Shown here piece by piece: positions 32,616 through 43,225 of a stretch of 64,000 nucleotides of DNA; the first letter of the stretch is position 1; the number at the start of each line of letters is the position of its first letter. Below the pieces are notes generated by a model. That model was not told the DNA's origin. It worked only from the letters and a program-made list of their open reading frames with translations, and did not search any database. Origin of the DNA: Fonsecaea monophora (Eukaryota > Ascomycota > Eurotiomycetes > Chaetothyriales > Herpotrichiellaceae); NCBI RefSeq assembly GCF_001642475.1, contig NW_019173963.1, forward strand, positions 62,001-126,000. The letters are read 5' to 3'. A program made the translations under genes and the position numbers.

Positions 32616-33890
32616 ATGGCGAGAAAAGTGGCTTCGACTCTAACACACTCGGTGCTGTTCGTCTCCCTTCTAGCATTTACTCACGTCCACGCGCACACCC
32701 ATTCCCATGATGATACTCCCGACGCCGCCTCGGAGACACCTCTCTCCTTCTCAGTCGGGCCCAACTACCCCTATCCCCTCGAGGACCTGGACAAAGACCT
32801 CCCTTTCTCTCAGCCCGTCACCTTTGCCCACTTGCCGTGGGAGCGGTGTTTTTCCTCCCGCCACGCAGCTGAATTGGACATTGCCATTGTAGGATTCCCC
32901 TACGACACGTCGACCTCGTACCGGCCCGGCGCACGCTTTGGGCCCCGAGGTATTCGAGCCGCAAGCTCCAGGGAGAAGAAGGGGAGAAGCTACAACACAG
33001 TCTGGGGCATTGACCCCTTGACGGAAGGAGGGCTGAACATCGTCGACTGCGGAGACATCCCAGTGACTCCATTTGACGCCCAGCATGCGTTCCGCCAGAT
33101 GGAGCAGGGCTACCGGCAGATCTTGTTCCACAACACCTCGAGCACAGCCACAACGGACGCTTCGTCAAATCCAACCGAGGGCAAGAGAACATGGCAACAT
33201 CCCCGAATCCTTTCTCTGGGGGGCGACCACTCGATCGTCCTTCCGATCCTTCGCTCCCTCAAGGAGATCTACGGGCCCATCTCCGTCATCCACCTCGACT
33301 CCCACCTAGACACCTGGGATCCCTACGCGGGATACACGGGGATTGTCTCGGAACAGAGCGCCATCACCCACGGGACTTTCTTCTGGCACGCCGCCCGGGA
33401 AGGGTGCATCGCCAAGGGGAGCAGCGTGCACGGGGGGCTGCGGACAAAACTCTTCTCGCCCAAGGACTACGTCACGGATCGGGAGGTGGTGGGCTTCGAG
33501 CTGATCGAGGCGCACGAGATCGACGAAGACCCCAAGGGCATGCAGGGCATCACTGACCGGGTGCGCAGCATCGTTGGGACCGACAACCCCGTCTACCTCA
33601 GCATCGACATTGACGTCCTGGACCCCAGCATTGCCCCAGCCACGGGCACGCCCGAGTCAGGAGGCTGGACGACGCGCGAGGTCAAGAGATTCATCAAGGG
33701 CCTGGAAGGGGTGCGGCTGGTCGGCGCCGACGTCGTTGAGGTGAGCCCCCCATACGACACGGTTGCGGAGGTGACGAGCGTGGCGGCCAGCGATCTCCTG
33801 GTCGACATTCTAGCGTTGATGGTCAAGGATTCCCCAGGCAAGCCGGACAAAGCGCAGACAGGAGGACAAGAGGTAAAGGACGAGTTGTGA
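32616..33890 (+). CDS. secreted ureohydrolase, agmatinase-like
   Basis: A single exon of 424 residues. An N-terminal signal peptide (about 1-26, hydrophobic VLFVSLLAF) is followed by a His-rich segment, HVHAHTHSHDD. The arginase/agmatinase fold has the Mn-binding motifs LGGDHS (H205), HLDSHLDTWDP (D228, H230, D232) and SIDIDVLDPSIAPATGTPE. The middle motif has Ser where arginases have Ala. FGPRGIRAAS and WTTREV are agmatinase/guanidinobutyrase-like. It hydrolyses a guanidino compound (agmatine, guanidinobutyrate or similar) to urea plus an amine. Substrate choice cannot be settled from the sequence. I chose the ATG at 32616 because it begins the signal peptide; the frame runs 78 bp further upstream. 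Location is secretory or vacuolar by inference. Confidence 0.9.
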   Translation: MARKVASTLTHSVLFVSLLAFTHVHAHTHSHDDTPDAASETPLSFSVGPNYPYPLEDLDKDLPFSQPVTFAHLPWERCFSSRHAAELDIAIVGFPYDTSTSYRPGARFGPRGIRAASSREKKGRSYNTVWGIDPLTEGGLNIVDCGDIPVTPFDAQHAFRQMEQGYRQILFHNTSSTATTDASSNPTEGKRTWQHPRILSLGGDHSIVLPILRSLKEIYGPISVIHLDSHLDTWDPYAGYTGIVSEQSAITHGTFFWHAAREGCIAKGSSVHGGLRTKLFSPKDYVTDREVVGFELIEAHEIDEDPKGMQGITDRVRSIVGTDNPVYLSIDIDVLDPSIAPATGTPESGGWTTREVKRFIKGLEGVRLVGADVVEVSPPYDTVAEVTSVAASDLLVDILALMVKDSPGKPDKAQTGGQEVKDEL

Positions 33891-34763
33891 AAGCCGTTCC
33901 AAGTTGCTCGTGTGACTCCGAAATACACTTGTACAGAGTACGTATTCAGGACCCGCTCGACGGAATCATCATGACTTGCTCCGCCTGATCAGAATTGTTT
34001 GTTGACAATGGGAAAACCGTCGACACTTGGCTGGACTGGACAGGCTGATCATCATATACATGTAATCACCTTGGGGAATATATCAACTGCCTTCATTCCG
34101 GATACCACTTCCCATCAATGGCAAAGGTGGTTGGTTCGTTGGCCGATTGGTTTTCTGAATCCCTCATTGCCGTCACGACCTATCAATCTCTCCTTCTCCT
34201 TCTCCTCCTCCGCTCGCAACCCGGAGTGCTCCCTGCCTGGTTCACTGTTCTTGAATCCTGTTCCTCGATGGTGTCCACCACGCCGGGGGTATCGTAGAGC
34301 TCATTCACATACCAATCACATTGAAAGCCTCAAAGCCTCCCAATCCCACCGTCGATAATAGACCCTGGGCCCTTCTCCCATAGCACCAAAACACCAAAAC
34401 ATAACATCCCGCACGCGCCGTCTGGTCGCAATCCCCATAATCAATTGACGACTGAGAATGCTTGTAAATATCGTAAATATCACCCAGTCCCGGGTAGCCC
34501 GCCACTGCTCTCCAAAGTGAGACAGGGTTGAGCACGACGTCCACCTCTTAGACTCGTTCGCTTCACCTTGCGACGGATGCGCAGTTCATTAAATGCCCAA
34601 GGCTGCGTACCGCAGTCCTTATCATTGATGGTGTGTGTCAGCCAGGCGGCGAACCTTGTATATTGTTGGCGTCTGGCACTTCACTCTTTTCAGACTCATA
34701 ATGCTTGTTCCTTCCCAACGGTCTTATTCTCTGTTGGTCCTGATTTCGATGTTATTATGTCTG
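33891..34763. other. convergent intergenic region
   Basis: This lies between the ends of the ureohydrolase and HFI1 genes. No coding signal is recognised on either strand. Confidence 0.5.
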
Positions 34764-36149
34764 CTACACACGAATAGCCAGACAATCAGCAAGAACAGAA
34801 TCTAGACCACTTCTGTCCTGAGGCCCAGCACCTTCCCAGCCATAGTTGTCGGTGTTGTCAACATCCATACCATCCTCGGCTGGATCAATATGCCCATTCG
34901 CTGTTGTCGATGCTGCCGCCGCGTTGGCCTCTTCCTCTTGCTCCATGAGCCATTGATCATGATCGTATCCTGCTGAAGCATTGCTCACGCTGAATGCAAT
35001 ACAAGGCATCGCATTCCAAGGCACAGGGCCAACCTGGGTAGTTAGTTGCAGATCTGCTATGCCGATTGGGCGTCTTGCATATGCAACCTGCGCTTCAGTC
35101 GGCAACAGGTCGTCGTCACGAGTCCTGTTGAGCCTCCCAGCCTTGACTTCCTCTTCCTCCCTATCGATTTTCTTCTTGTAGGAGCTCGTCAAGATTCCTC
35201 CACCTGCGCTGTGCTCGTACCTTGGACCATTGGACCGTGTTCGATTCACGACTTCGGCCAGTAGGGTTTTGAGATATGTCTCGGCGGCTATCCCCACCAG
35301 CTCAGCACATTGTATTGAGCAACCTTGCGCGACAGACTCTTCATAACAAATGGGAACGATCCGAGAATGTATCGTCGGTGTGTCGGGAAACTCAAGAGTT
35401 TCTGAGAAAAGTGGCTGCACGTATCTTTTCCTGATTTCCAAGTCCCAATTTGTCTTTGTCAGTCCTCCTGCGGCTGCACTTGGGGCGGTCTCTGGTGCCT
35501 TGATTCTGCCGGCAAGGTACAGCTCTTCATATGGGTTCCTTCGAGCCGCCGCCTCTTCGTCCGCCTTCTCATTTGCTGCTCCTTTGATGCGTCGTCGGTC
35601 TCGTGCGGGTAGGGCCATCACTTCGGCCTTGAGTCGCTGTTCGCTCGCATCGCTGATGGCTGTTGCTTTGGTGCCGGACGTCAGTGCGGATTTGTCTGTC
35701 GTTGCGCTGACCCATGCTGCCAGTCCAGGTTCAGGGGGATCTCTGCCGGTGTTACATAGTATGGCTAATATTAAAGAGTTGTGGGCATGTTCGGTCTGAG
35801 GAGTCGCATAGATGAAGACATCGCAGAGGTCGCCGAATTCTCGTGCGTTCAGTTCCCCTGCAGACAGTGGTCAGCCTCCGTGTCCAATTTATTGAGCCTC
35901 CAGCGCCTGGAAGTACAGCTGACCTCGTATAAACCTGGTTATAGCATCGAAATATGTATCCCAGTTGTGACCGATCAAGGACTTGAGTTCAGTATACAAA
36001 GGTTCCAGGTCCACCCGAGGGTAGCTTTGAGCCGCTTTCGGTTGTTTCGACGCCGACCCGGGAGGAGGCTTCGTGGTGGTCGTTGTAGACGTGATCGTAT
36101 CTGATCGTGTGAGAGCGGCGGGGTTGAATGTCTCGTCGAATGTAGCCAT
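34764..36149 (-). CDS. HFI1: SAGA complex subunit Hfi1/Ada1
   Basis: Two exons, 36149-35924 and 35857-34764, give 439 residues. The intron has a GTCAGC donor and a TGCAG acceptor, and joins RFIR to GELNAREFGDLCD. That join creates the conserved Hfi1 N-terminal block YPRVDLEPLYTELKSLIGHNWDTYFDAITRFIRGELN. The SAGA-Tad1 domain covers about 45-300. It includes a histone-fold-like part (FSETLEFPDTPTIHSRIVPICYEESVAQGC and the ELVGIAAETYLKTLLAEVVNRTRS helix). The C-terminus is acidic and disordered. Hfi1 holds the SAGA core together with the Taf12 histone-fold partner, in the nucleus. Confidence 0.92.
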
Positions 36150-36654
36150 GCTGGCTGGGCCCGAGGACCGATGGGAGATGATTCAAGGAGCGCGCATGCG
36201 CAGCGCGGTATTGAGCAAGACTGTGTTCATGCAGAGAACCAGCGCATTGCGCGTCTCGACATGGCTTCTCTGATGTTGTGGCGGGAAGATGTGGGAGTTG
36301 GTCAGAGTCCGGTCATTCGAGTCGCAGTTGGATGGTGTGGGTGAGGGAAAGTTTGCGGAGCCCTGACATTGTGAGGCTTGTGGTTGAACCAAACACCATC
36401 CCCGAATATGGAGGGTCGAACACCGCACACCGATGGAATGTCCGGTCTAGGTTGCCACAATTCTGGTAGACAGAGCGTTTGGTGACAAGTACATGCTACT
36501 CATGCCATTCATTTCGCTACGTGATCCTCAACAGAGTGTAATGTTTGTTTCCCGCAGCCTCGTCCTCACTGCATCAGGCTGTCTCGACCAGGAGACTCAA
36601 CCAGTCCTTCGTCAACTCGTAACGCCATGTGCCTCGTAACGTCTATGCACCCAT
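36150..36654. other. intergenic, HFI1 promoter
   Basis: This lies between the start of HFI1 and the end of AIP1, both on the reverse strand. The short frames here have no family signal. Confidence 0.5.
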
Positions 36655-38535
36655 CTATGCGATCTTGATCTTCCACTTCTTGACTGTGGCATCGGCTCCA
36701 GTGCTGTACACAGTGTCTCCGAGCCAGAGAAGGCCATTGACCCCTTCCTTATGCGCATTCGTCTCCTTCACTCTCTTCCCAGGTTCCTTCAAGCTCCAAG
36801 CAAATATATTAGTGTCCAGGCTACCAGAAGCTGCTCCTGTACCTTCTGGGTTCCATGCGATGCAGGTGATCTTTGCCGTATGAGCGCTCCACCGATCGGT
36901 CACAAGCTCGAGCGAGCAATTCCCAGTCACCATCCCCGTGATGCCGGTGCTGATCTTGTACACGTAGATTTTTCCTGCAGCAGATCCGACTGCCACCATC
37001 GAGCCATCATTGGAAAAGGATATGGCCGTTAGCGGGTGGGCAGAGACTTGTTCGATGAACGCAATCTGCTTGGGCGCTTTTCCTGGCACAACGGAGAATA
37101 GGCGAAGACTTGAATCCTGGGAACCGATCGCGACAGTGCTACCGTGAGATGCGAGAGATGTCGGCGTTGATTTCAAGGGCAGTTCTCCGTCTTCTTCCCC
37201 ATCATTGTACACAATGACGCTTTCTAGTTGAGCTACCACAACCAGAGAGTCCGTCGTGCATGTTAGAGCTTTTGGTTGTGATGATAGTTTAGTAGACTGC
37301 CCTGTGAACGTTTTGGCTCCGGCGTCAACTGTTCTCAGAGTATCATCCCAACTAACCGAAAACACTTGAGGATGTTTCCCTGAAGGCGCAGCAGCAAGTC
37401 CAGAGATGATGTTGGTTGGTCCATCCCCTTCGATGGTCTCCGCTGTCCCATTTGCAGCATCCCACGAGCACAATCGTCCCTCGGAACTGCCCGTCCACAA
37501 TGTAGCACTCTTCGCTTCACCAGAAGATGTGAGGGCGGTAATGTTCTTTTGATGACCCGAAATGACTTTGGAAGGTTTGCTTGACCCGCTGTTCAGATAG
37601 TTGAGATCTCCGCTCAGGGACAGGGATATAATCACTCCGTCTGACCTGCCTGCCGGCCATACGACGCCAACTTGCTGATCTGCAACGGCCATAGCATCGC
37701 CAAAAGACCAGGTGTGAGTGACTTTCCCAGCTTCCACATCCCATGTCTTGACTGTGCGGTCACCGGAACAAGTCACAAAGCTCTTCGAATCTTTGGACCA
37801 CGAGACTCCGAAAATACTGCCTTTGTGGCCTTCCGCGCCGTCTGCGATCTCAGTCTTCACGTCCCCAGTTTTGCCGTCATATAGATAGATCTTCTTATCT
37901 CCGCCAACACTGAGCAAGTGATTGCCATCCGGCGAGAAAGCGACTCCGTAAATGAAGTTCGTATGGTTTCCTCGACCAGGGATGCCGTTGAATTTGAACG
38001 GAGCACCATGATAGAAGACCAAGTTCTTGTCATCACCTCCTGTAGCCGCCCTCAGGGGTCTTTGTTGTCTTATGCTGACGGCATTGACCTGTGCAGAGTG
38101 GCCGCTGATCTCTCCCACCGTGTTGCCTGAATCCGCCGTCACGCAGTGTCCATAGCGTTGTTTCCCATCCCCTACTGCTATGATACGCTGACTGTCACCA
38201 TCCCACGCAATATCATTGATACGCCCTGATATAATGGCATATTCTCCTTTTGTCGCTCCCGATCCATTGGGTGAGCAGTCCCAAACCCGTACAATGCCCG
38301 AAGCGTCACCAGAGGCACAATAAAAGCCGGAAGGCGCAAACCTGGCAACGGTGGTCGTAGTCGTGTGTTGGGTGTACTGAGTGGATATAGCAGGGTTGTC
38401 GATGGATCGAAGAAATATGGACTTGTTGGCAGCGTAGGCAATTCGCTCACCCTTGGAGTCAGCACTTAGAGGGGTAGGCAAGCCTCGAGAGGTGGAGGGA
38501 AGTGCGGCATAGATGCCGTCGGCGATTATGGACAT
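36655..38535 (-). CDS. AIP1: actin-interacting protein 1 (WD40)
   Basis: A single exon of 626 residues made of WD40 repeats along its whole length, the size expected for the two seven-bladed propellers of Aip1/WDR1. Diagnostic blocks are ISGRINDIAWDGDSQRIIAVG, ISGHSAQVNAVSIRQQRPLRAATGGDD, GHKGSIFGVSWSKDSKSFVTCSGDRTVKTWDV and, at the end, GADATVKKWKI. Aip1 promotes disassembly of cofilin-decorated actin filaments in the cytosol and at cortical patches. Start MSIIADGIYAALPSTSRGLP is family-like. Confidence 0.95.
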   Translation of the reverse strand: MSIIADGIYAALPSTSRGLPTPLSADSKGERIAYAANKSIFLRSIDNPAISTQYTQHTTTTTVARFAPSGFYCASGDASGIVRVWDCSPNGSGATKGEYAIISGRINDIAWDGDSQRIIAVGDGKQRYGHCVTADSGNTVGEISGHSAQVNAVSIRQQRPLRAATGGDDKNLVFYHGAPFKFNGIPGRGNHTNFIYGVAFSPDGNHLLSVGGDKKIYLYDGKTGDVKTEIADGAEGHKGSIFGVSWSKDSKSFVTCSGDRTVKTWDVEAGKVTHTWSFGDAMAVADQQVGVVWPAGRSDGVIISLSLSGDLNYLNSGSSKPSKVISGHQKNITALTSSGEAKSATLWTGSSEGRLCSWDAANGTAETIEGDGPTNIISGLAAAPSGKHPQVFSVSWDDTLRTVDAGAKTFTGQSTKLSSQPKALTCTTDSLVVVAQLESVIVYNDGEEDGELPLKSTPTSLASHGSTVAIGSQDSSLRLFSVVPGKAPKQIAFIEQVSAHPLTAISFSNDGSMVAVGSAAGKIYVYKISTGITGMVTGNCSLELVTDRWSAHTAKITCIAWNPEGTGAASGSLDTNIFAWSLKEPGKRVKETNAHKEGVNGLLWLGDTVYSTGADATVKKWKIKIA

Positions 38536-39463
38536 CTTCTTTCATGAAGGGGTATGGTAGAAGTGACAGCAACCACCTCTGGTGGTTTTAATTGAATTGA
38601 GATGCGGGTAGGTGAAGATGTTGCAAAGCCGCAGCTCCCCAAATATACATACTTCTGTTCCAGGCAAGGCTGGCGAGGCTACAAGGCTACAAGGCTGCGT
38701 GGTACCTCTTCGGGTCGATAAGAAAGGAAACAGACGGAGCTCTTGATTACTTAGGTTCCAAATCTGACATTCTACTCGTATAAGCATGTAAAAGTACAGA
38801 GAAAATGCGAAACCGCCGATAATCCTCGTCGTGATCGAGTAACTACCAAGAGTCCACATATCCATTTCTAACCAAGCCCGCTTTGCGCCGGACCGCATTC
38901 ACTTTGACCCAAAACCACTCCCCCTTCAATGGAACGTTCCGAGTCTCGTTCACAATTAGCAGAACCAAGATAGAAAATGTGTCGGAAAGCACACGGCAAA
39001 TGTTACACCATATAAAGGTGTATAATCGCTTCAATCGCGGGGCTGTTCGAACATTGGAGACTAGCATGCCATCATACCCACGACATACCTTGAGAGGCAT
39101 TGATCGTGGGAGATTGTGGCGAGTTGGTAACGTAAAAATGGCCGATCGCCAGGAAGGTCGTGTATCCTGCTCGTACCCATCTTCCTCATAACGACTGGAG
39201 TGGCTTGCCGTGTGGTTCTCGTTTATTAGGCTGGTCGCAGCTCTTGTCCTTGTGGTTGGCAGCTTTCGTAGGATAAGGTGTAAGAAGCAGGATTTCTGCA
39301 AAGTTGCCTTGTGCAAAATCCCCGCAACATCCAGTTTGAAAGGGTCTCGAGGCGCAGGGTGACTTTGCACTTGTTCCTGAACTTTTCGCTCCCGAATTCA
39401 GGTGTCGATCTTGCCATAGCGTGGGATATTTTGGCGTTCCTTGACAGACCAGGAATGCCAGCT
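38536..39463. other. intergenic, AIP1 promoter and bS18m 3' side
   Basis: No gene is seen. A duplicated GCTACAAG octamer lies at about 38679-38695. The reading frames on both strands are short and unrecognised. Confidence 0.5.
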
Positions 39464-40087
39464 TCACCTCACTCGCCCTGTGTTGAGCATTCTGCCCTGC
39501 ATCTCTTCCTTGATGATTTCAGGATGTTTGTGGATACTCGGCATGAGACCCAATGCTATCGCCCTCCGAATGGCTTTCGCAATTTTTCGTTGGTTGACTG
39601 GTCGCAGTCCGGTTGAGTTCGAATGTCGGATCCGGCCCATCTCGGTCACATACTCTGACATCACGGAGAAGTTCTAGGGATGATTAGCATAGGGATACCA
39701 CATCCTTGGGATCACAAGCTCACTTTATACAAGGTAAGAGGGTTGACAGATAGTGCGTCAAAAGCGTCGGTCGTGGGTCGGTGTTTGACCCTCCACTTGC
39801 GAGCTTCTGCCGCACTCAGGTCGTGAGGTGCATACACATCGCCAGCTTTCCAGGGTCGCGTAAGCTGTCGTGCGATGGCTTGATTTTCTTGTGCCACTGC
39901 TGCTCTTCGTTCTGCTTCTCTGACCGTCATTCCGGCTGCGCGTTTGAAGGTCTCTGCACAGCGGTGGTTAACAGGGTCTCTCTGTCAGTAATAATCGAGA
40001 AGACGTACGGTCAAGAGGAGATGAGGCGATAGATTTGCTGGCGCGACCCAGCTGCAGCCCTAGGCTGTGACTGAGCTGAGCCGACAT
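39464..40087 (-). CDS. RSM18: mitochondrial ribosomal protein bS18m
   Basis: Three exons, 40087-40009, 39953-39724 and 39673-39464, give 172 residues. Exon 1 (MSAQLSHSLGLQLGRASKSI) is a plausible mitochondrial presequence. Its GTACGT donor and TGCAG acceptor restore frame into QTFKRAAGMTVREAERRAAV. The S18 core is in exons 2-3: DLSAAEARKWRVKH, then NPLTLYK joined to NFSVMSEYVTEMGRI, GLRPVNQRKIAKAIRRAIALGL. The protein sits in the mitochondrial small ribosomal subunit. Each exon alone is a short open frame, so it would be missed without splicing. Confidence 0.9.
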
Positions 40088-40409
40088 ATTTCAATAGACC
40101 TGGGCTGTGGAAGCAACTAGAGGGAATGAACCTACTGAGGTCAGATGGAGAACAAGGCATTGAAAGACTTGTACCCAGTATTTTCTGTAGGGCCGAACAC
40201 CAAAAGGAAGGTGCGCCGAATCTCCGCATTTCAATCGCAGTACGAGGAACATATACTTGTATATGCAGAATCGTCTAAAACATCATGCCACTACGATTTC
40301 TCTAGCTGAAATCAGCATTGTGCTCCCCTCTCCCCCTCCTTTTCGGCCATGTTTCTCTCGCTCTTCGACATCTAAAACACCATTGCAATTGGTGTTGAAA
40401 GTTGTTACC
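40088..40409. promoter_or_regulatory. divergent promoter, bS18m / PPR gene
   Basis: A 322-bp spacer between two divergent genes for mitochondrial proteins. An in-frame extension of the PPR frame reaches 40257 but is not family-like. Confidence 0.35.
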
Positions 40410-42905
40410 ATGAAGTGCTCACATTTGACCCGGAGCGTCTTCCGTGCAATCATTGCCAACAAACCATATGCCATTAGAGGCTGCCAGAGAGTGATCGGAA
40501 GGAGACCTGCCTATCAGTCACCCTGCACCACCTATCACCTCTACCAAAGACGACATCTCTTTGGACTCAACTTTGGAGGTGCTCGACAGGGCTTCGAGGG
40601 TGCTAAAAGCACTCCTGCCAATGTCGAACTTGCACTGAGCAAGCTGGTTGATCTCATCAGGGCGCGAAGGAGCCAGTCTCGATTACCCCCGGATAACGAA
40701 GTTGTCGATGCTCTCAGATTCCTGTTCACCTCTAGAATCGAGTCCCCCCGACGCTTAACGAGAAATGAGGTCTTCCTGGCCACTGAGGCTTTCAAGCATT
40801 TACAAGAGCGTGGTCATATTTTCATGGAAGACACCAAGACGAGTCTATCAGAGGAAGATCTGGACAACATTTTGCTGGCATTAGCATCTGCAACAGGTCA
40901 TGATAGGTTTCGAACCGATGCACGGATTCTAGCAACCTTGGTCTTCAACGCACTCAAGGATCGACCCGGAGCTGCAAATGATTCCCACGTCCCCATCCAG
41001 CCCAGTGGACATCATCGGGCTCCAGGTTCGCTCCTGTTGACCTATATTACCGTGCTCTCCAGAACAGGCTCAGCCCAGGACGCTCTAGAACTCCTTCGCA
41101 AATCTCCCAACGCCTTAGATCGAGCCAGCTTACCTATGTGGACAACTGTGTTGAGAGGCCTCGCAAACGAAGGACGAATGTCAGAGTTCTGGAAGCTCAT
41201 GCAGCAAGTGCTGAACACCGTCGGGCAACTGGATGCTGTCTCTCAAGAAATATTAGTCACTTACTTTGCACAGCACGACGAGATTTCTACCTTGAAAAAG
41301 GTCTTCTCTCTACCTTTAGCGGAAGGTCAGCTGCCAACAACACCGACATTAGTCAAGGTCGTGGACTGTGCGATGCAGAACGGGGAATTGGAATGGTGCG
41401 CAAAGGCAGTGCACCTGCTGCAACAGAGGACCGATGCAGGAGACATAGCAGGGACTTTACTGCTCTGGCACGCTACGCATGATCCCGATGTGAACCACAT
41501 ACGCCAAATGGTTCAACAGCTATCGGAGCGAGGGGTAACCGATGCAGTGTCAATGAAAAGCCTGAACCGTGTGATCGAGTATGCATATGCGCAAAATAAC
41601 CCGGAGATAGCGATGCGCTATCTGGAACTGGCCGAATCTCTTGGTCTACACCCGGACGCCAGGACTCGAGCTTTGCAGCTGAATTACGAAATGAAGCGCG
41701 GAGATCGTGCGGCTGCAGCCCTGGCTTACGAGCTTCTATCCAGAGAAGATATACCCGTCGACAGGTCGGATGTGCCAATTCTAAACCACTACATTGCCGC
41801 CTTGTCCTTCTCTGCAGATCCTGAATACATGCATCTGATGCAGGTGGTTGACCACCTACTTGAAAGTGGAGCAGAACTAGAGGCTGAAGCAATTGCGGGA
41901 CTGTGCCACGTCTTCCTTCAAAAAGACGAATTGGAAGAAGCAACAGGTCTACTCCGCCACCGCGTCGACAGCTATCCCATGGACGACCGGGCTAGAATAG
42001 CTGCGGTCTTCCAACAATTCATCGTGGATCCGACGGTCAAGGACCAGCGCGCCTACAATGCCTACGAACTGTTCCGTCATGCGTTCCCCGAGGCCCCGGT
42101 ACGAGACCGTATCACCCTGATGCAGTCGTTCTTTGATCGGAATCGTCCTGACCTAGCATGCCTCGTATTCGGCCATATGCGGCAGCGTGAAGATATTGAA
42201 GCTCGGCCTACACCTGAGGCATATGCGAAATGCTTTGAGGGGATCGCCAAGTGTAAGGACATCGACGGGCTACAGATGGTCTACAATATGCTCAAACTAG
42301 ACCTGGAAGTCGAACAGACGACGCGCATCCACAATGGGCTTATGGCAGCATACACGGAATGTCAACAACCGTTTGTCGCGATTATCGATCATTTCTGGAA
42401 GATCATGGAGTCCCGCGAGGGACCCACGTTGAGCTCTTTTATCCTTGCTCTGCGAGCATGTGAGAGGTGGATACCACAGGGCGGTCACGAGGCGAGACGT
42501 ATTATGGCACTGATGCAGAGTTTTAACCTCATCATCACAAAAGAAGTGTACGATGCGTACATTGGTGCCCTTGCTGGACAGTCCGAGTTCGAAAATGTCG
42601 TGGAATTGATTGAGCATATGGAGCACGATACAGGCGAGCTTCCTGACGCTGTCACCATTGGCACATTCTACAACGCCATACCCTGGCAGTATCGCAAGGA
42701 CGAGGTGGAGAAGTGGGCGAAGAAGGCGCATCCAGAACTGTGGGCCGAGCTGGAAAGCTTTGGCGACATTATAGATGAGGAGTGGGAGATTAGGTACTTC
42801 AAGATTGACCGCTCAGTGGATATGGACGACGACCTTTTGTTCCAAAAGGGCGACTATCATCCTGTCATTGCTCAAGAGAGTCAAGCGATGTTGGAAACGC
42901 CCTAA
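40410..42905 (+). CDS. mitochondrial PPR protein, CIA84-like complex I assembly factor
   Basis: A single exon of 831 residues when started at the ATG at 40410 (MKCSHLTRSVFRAIIANK), which opens an Arg/Ser-rich mitochondrial leader. The remainder is almost all helical, with degenerate 35-residue pentatricopeptide repeats. Examples are NEVFLATEAFKHLQERG, LPMWTTVLRGLANEGRMSEFWKLMQ, EAYAKCFEGIAKCKDIDGLQMVYNMLK and KEVYDAYIGALAGQSEFENVVELIEHME. The N-terminal block and overall length recall complex I intermediate-associated protein 84 of filamentous fungi, which assists membrane-arm assembly of NADH dehydrogenase. The assignment to that orthologue is from memory of the family and is less certain than the PPR call. 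A 51-codon in-frame upstream extension starts at 40257. Confidence 0.8.
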   Translation: MKCSHLTRSVFRAIIANKPYAIRGCQRVIGRRPAYQSPCTTYHLYQRRHLFGLNFGGARQGFEGAKSTPANVELALSKLVDLIRARRSQSRLPPDNEVVDALRFLFTSRIESPRRLTRNEVFLATEAFKHLQERGHIFMEDTKTSLSEEDLDNILLALASATGHDRFRTDARILATLVFNALKDRPGAANDSHVPIQPSGHHRAPGSLLLTYITVLSRTGSAQDALELLRKSPNALDRASLPMWTTVLRGLANEGRMSEFWKLMQQVLNTVGQLDAVSQEILVTYFAQHDEISTLKKVFSLPLAEGQLPTTPTLVKVVDCAMQNGELEWCAKAVHLLQQRTDAGDIAGTLLLWHATHDPDVNHIRQMVQQLSERGVTDAVSMKSLNRVIEYAYAQNNPEIAMRYLELAESLGLHPDARTRALQLNYEMKRGDRAAAALAYELLSREDIPVDRSDVPILNHYIAALSFSADPEYMHLMQVVDHLLESGAELEAEAIAGLCHVFLQKDELEEATGLLRHRVDSYPMDDRARIAAVFQQFIVDPTVKDQRAYNAYELFRHAFPEAPVRDRITLMQSFFDRNRPDLACLVFGHMRQREDIEARPTPEAYAKCFEGIAKCKDIDGLQMVYNMLKLDLEVEQTTRIHNGLMAAYTECQQPFVAIIDHFWKIMESREGPTLSSFILALRACERWIPQGGHEARRIMALMQSFNLIITKEVYDAYIGALAGQSEFENVVELIEHMEHDTGELPDAVTIGTFYNAIPWQYRKDEVEKWAKKAHPELWAELESFGDIIDEEWEIRYFKIDRSVDMDDDLLFQKGDYHPVIAQESQAMLETP

Positions 42906-43225
42906 AGTGAGACGCCACCAGTATCCAGCGGGTTGAATTTGACATTAGTGGGTTGGAGGTTTCTGTCTTGGACGGCGATGGTATAGCCCAATTTCTACTT
43001 GAGGCGGTCAATGGAGTATTGGCTTGAACAGGAGATTTGTTTGTGACGCGCTTTCTTGATCTGGTCTGTCTAATCTGTCACCAAATACTCCATTGTCAAC
43101 ACCAATATTTATGGCGAGGCGTTCTTCAAGCCCTGCCAACCCAGAATCATCACCACGGTATCCGTCAATTCAAGTGTGTCTTGACAACGCAAACGAAGCA
43201 TCTCTCTTGAAGGCGGTCCCCATGA
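42906..43225. other. convergent intergenic region
   Basis: This lies between the PPR gene and the SLATT gene. Nothing coding is seen. Confidence 0.5.
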
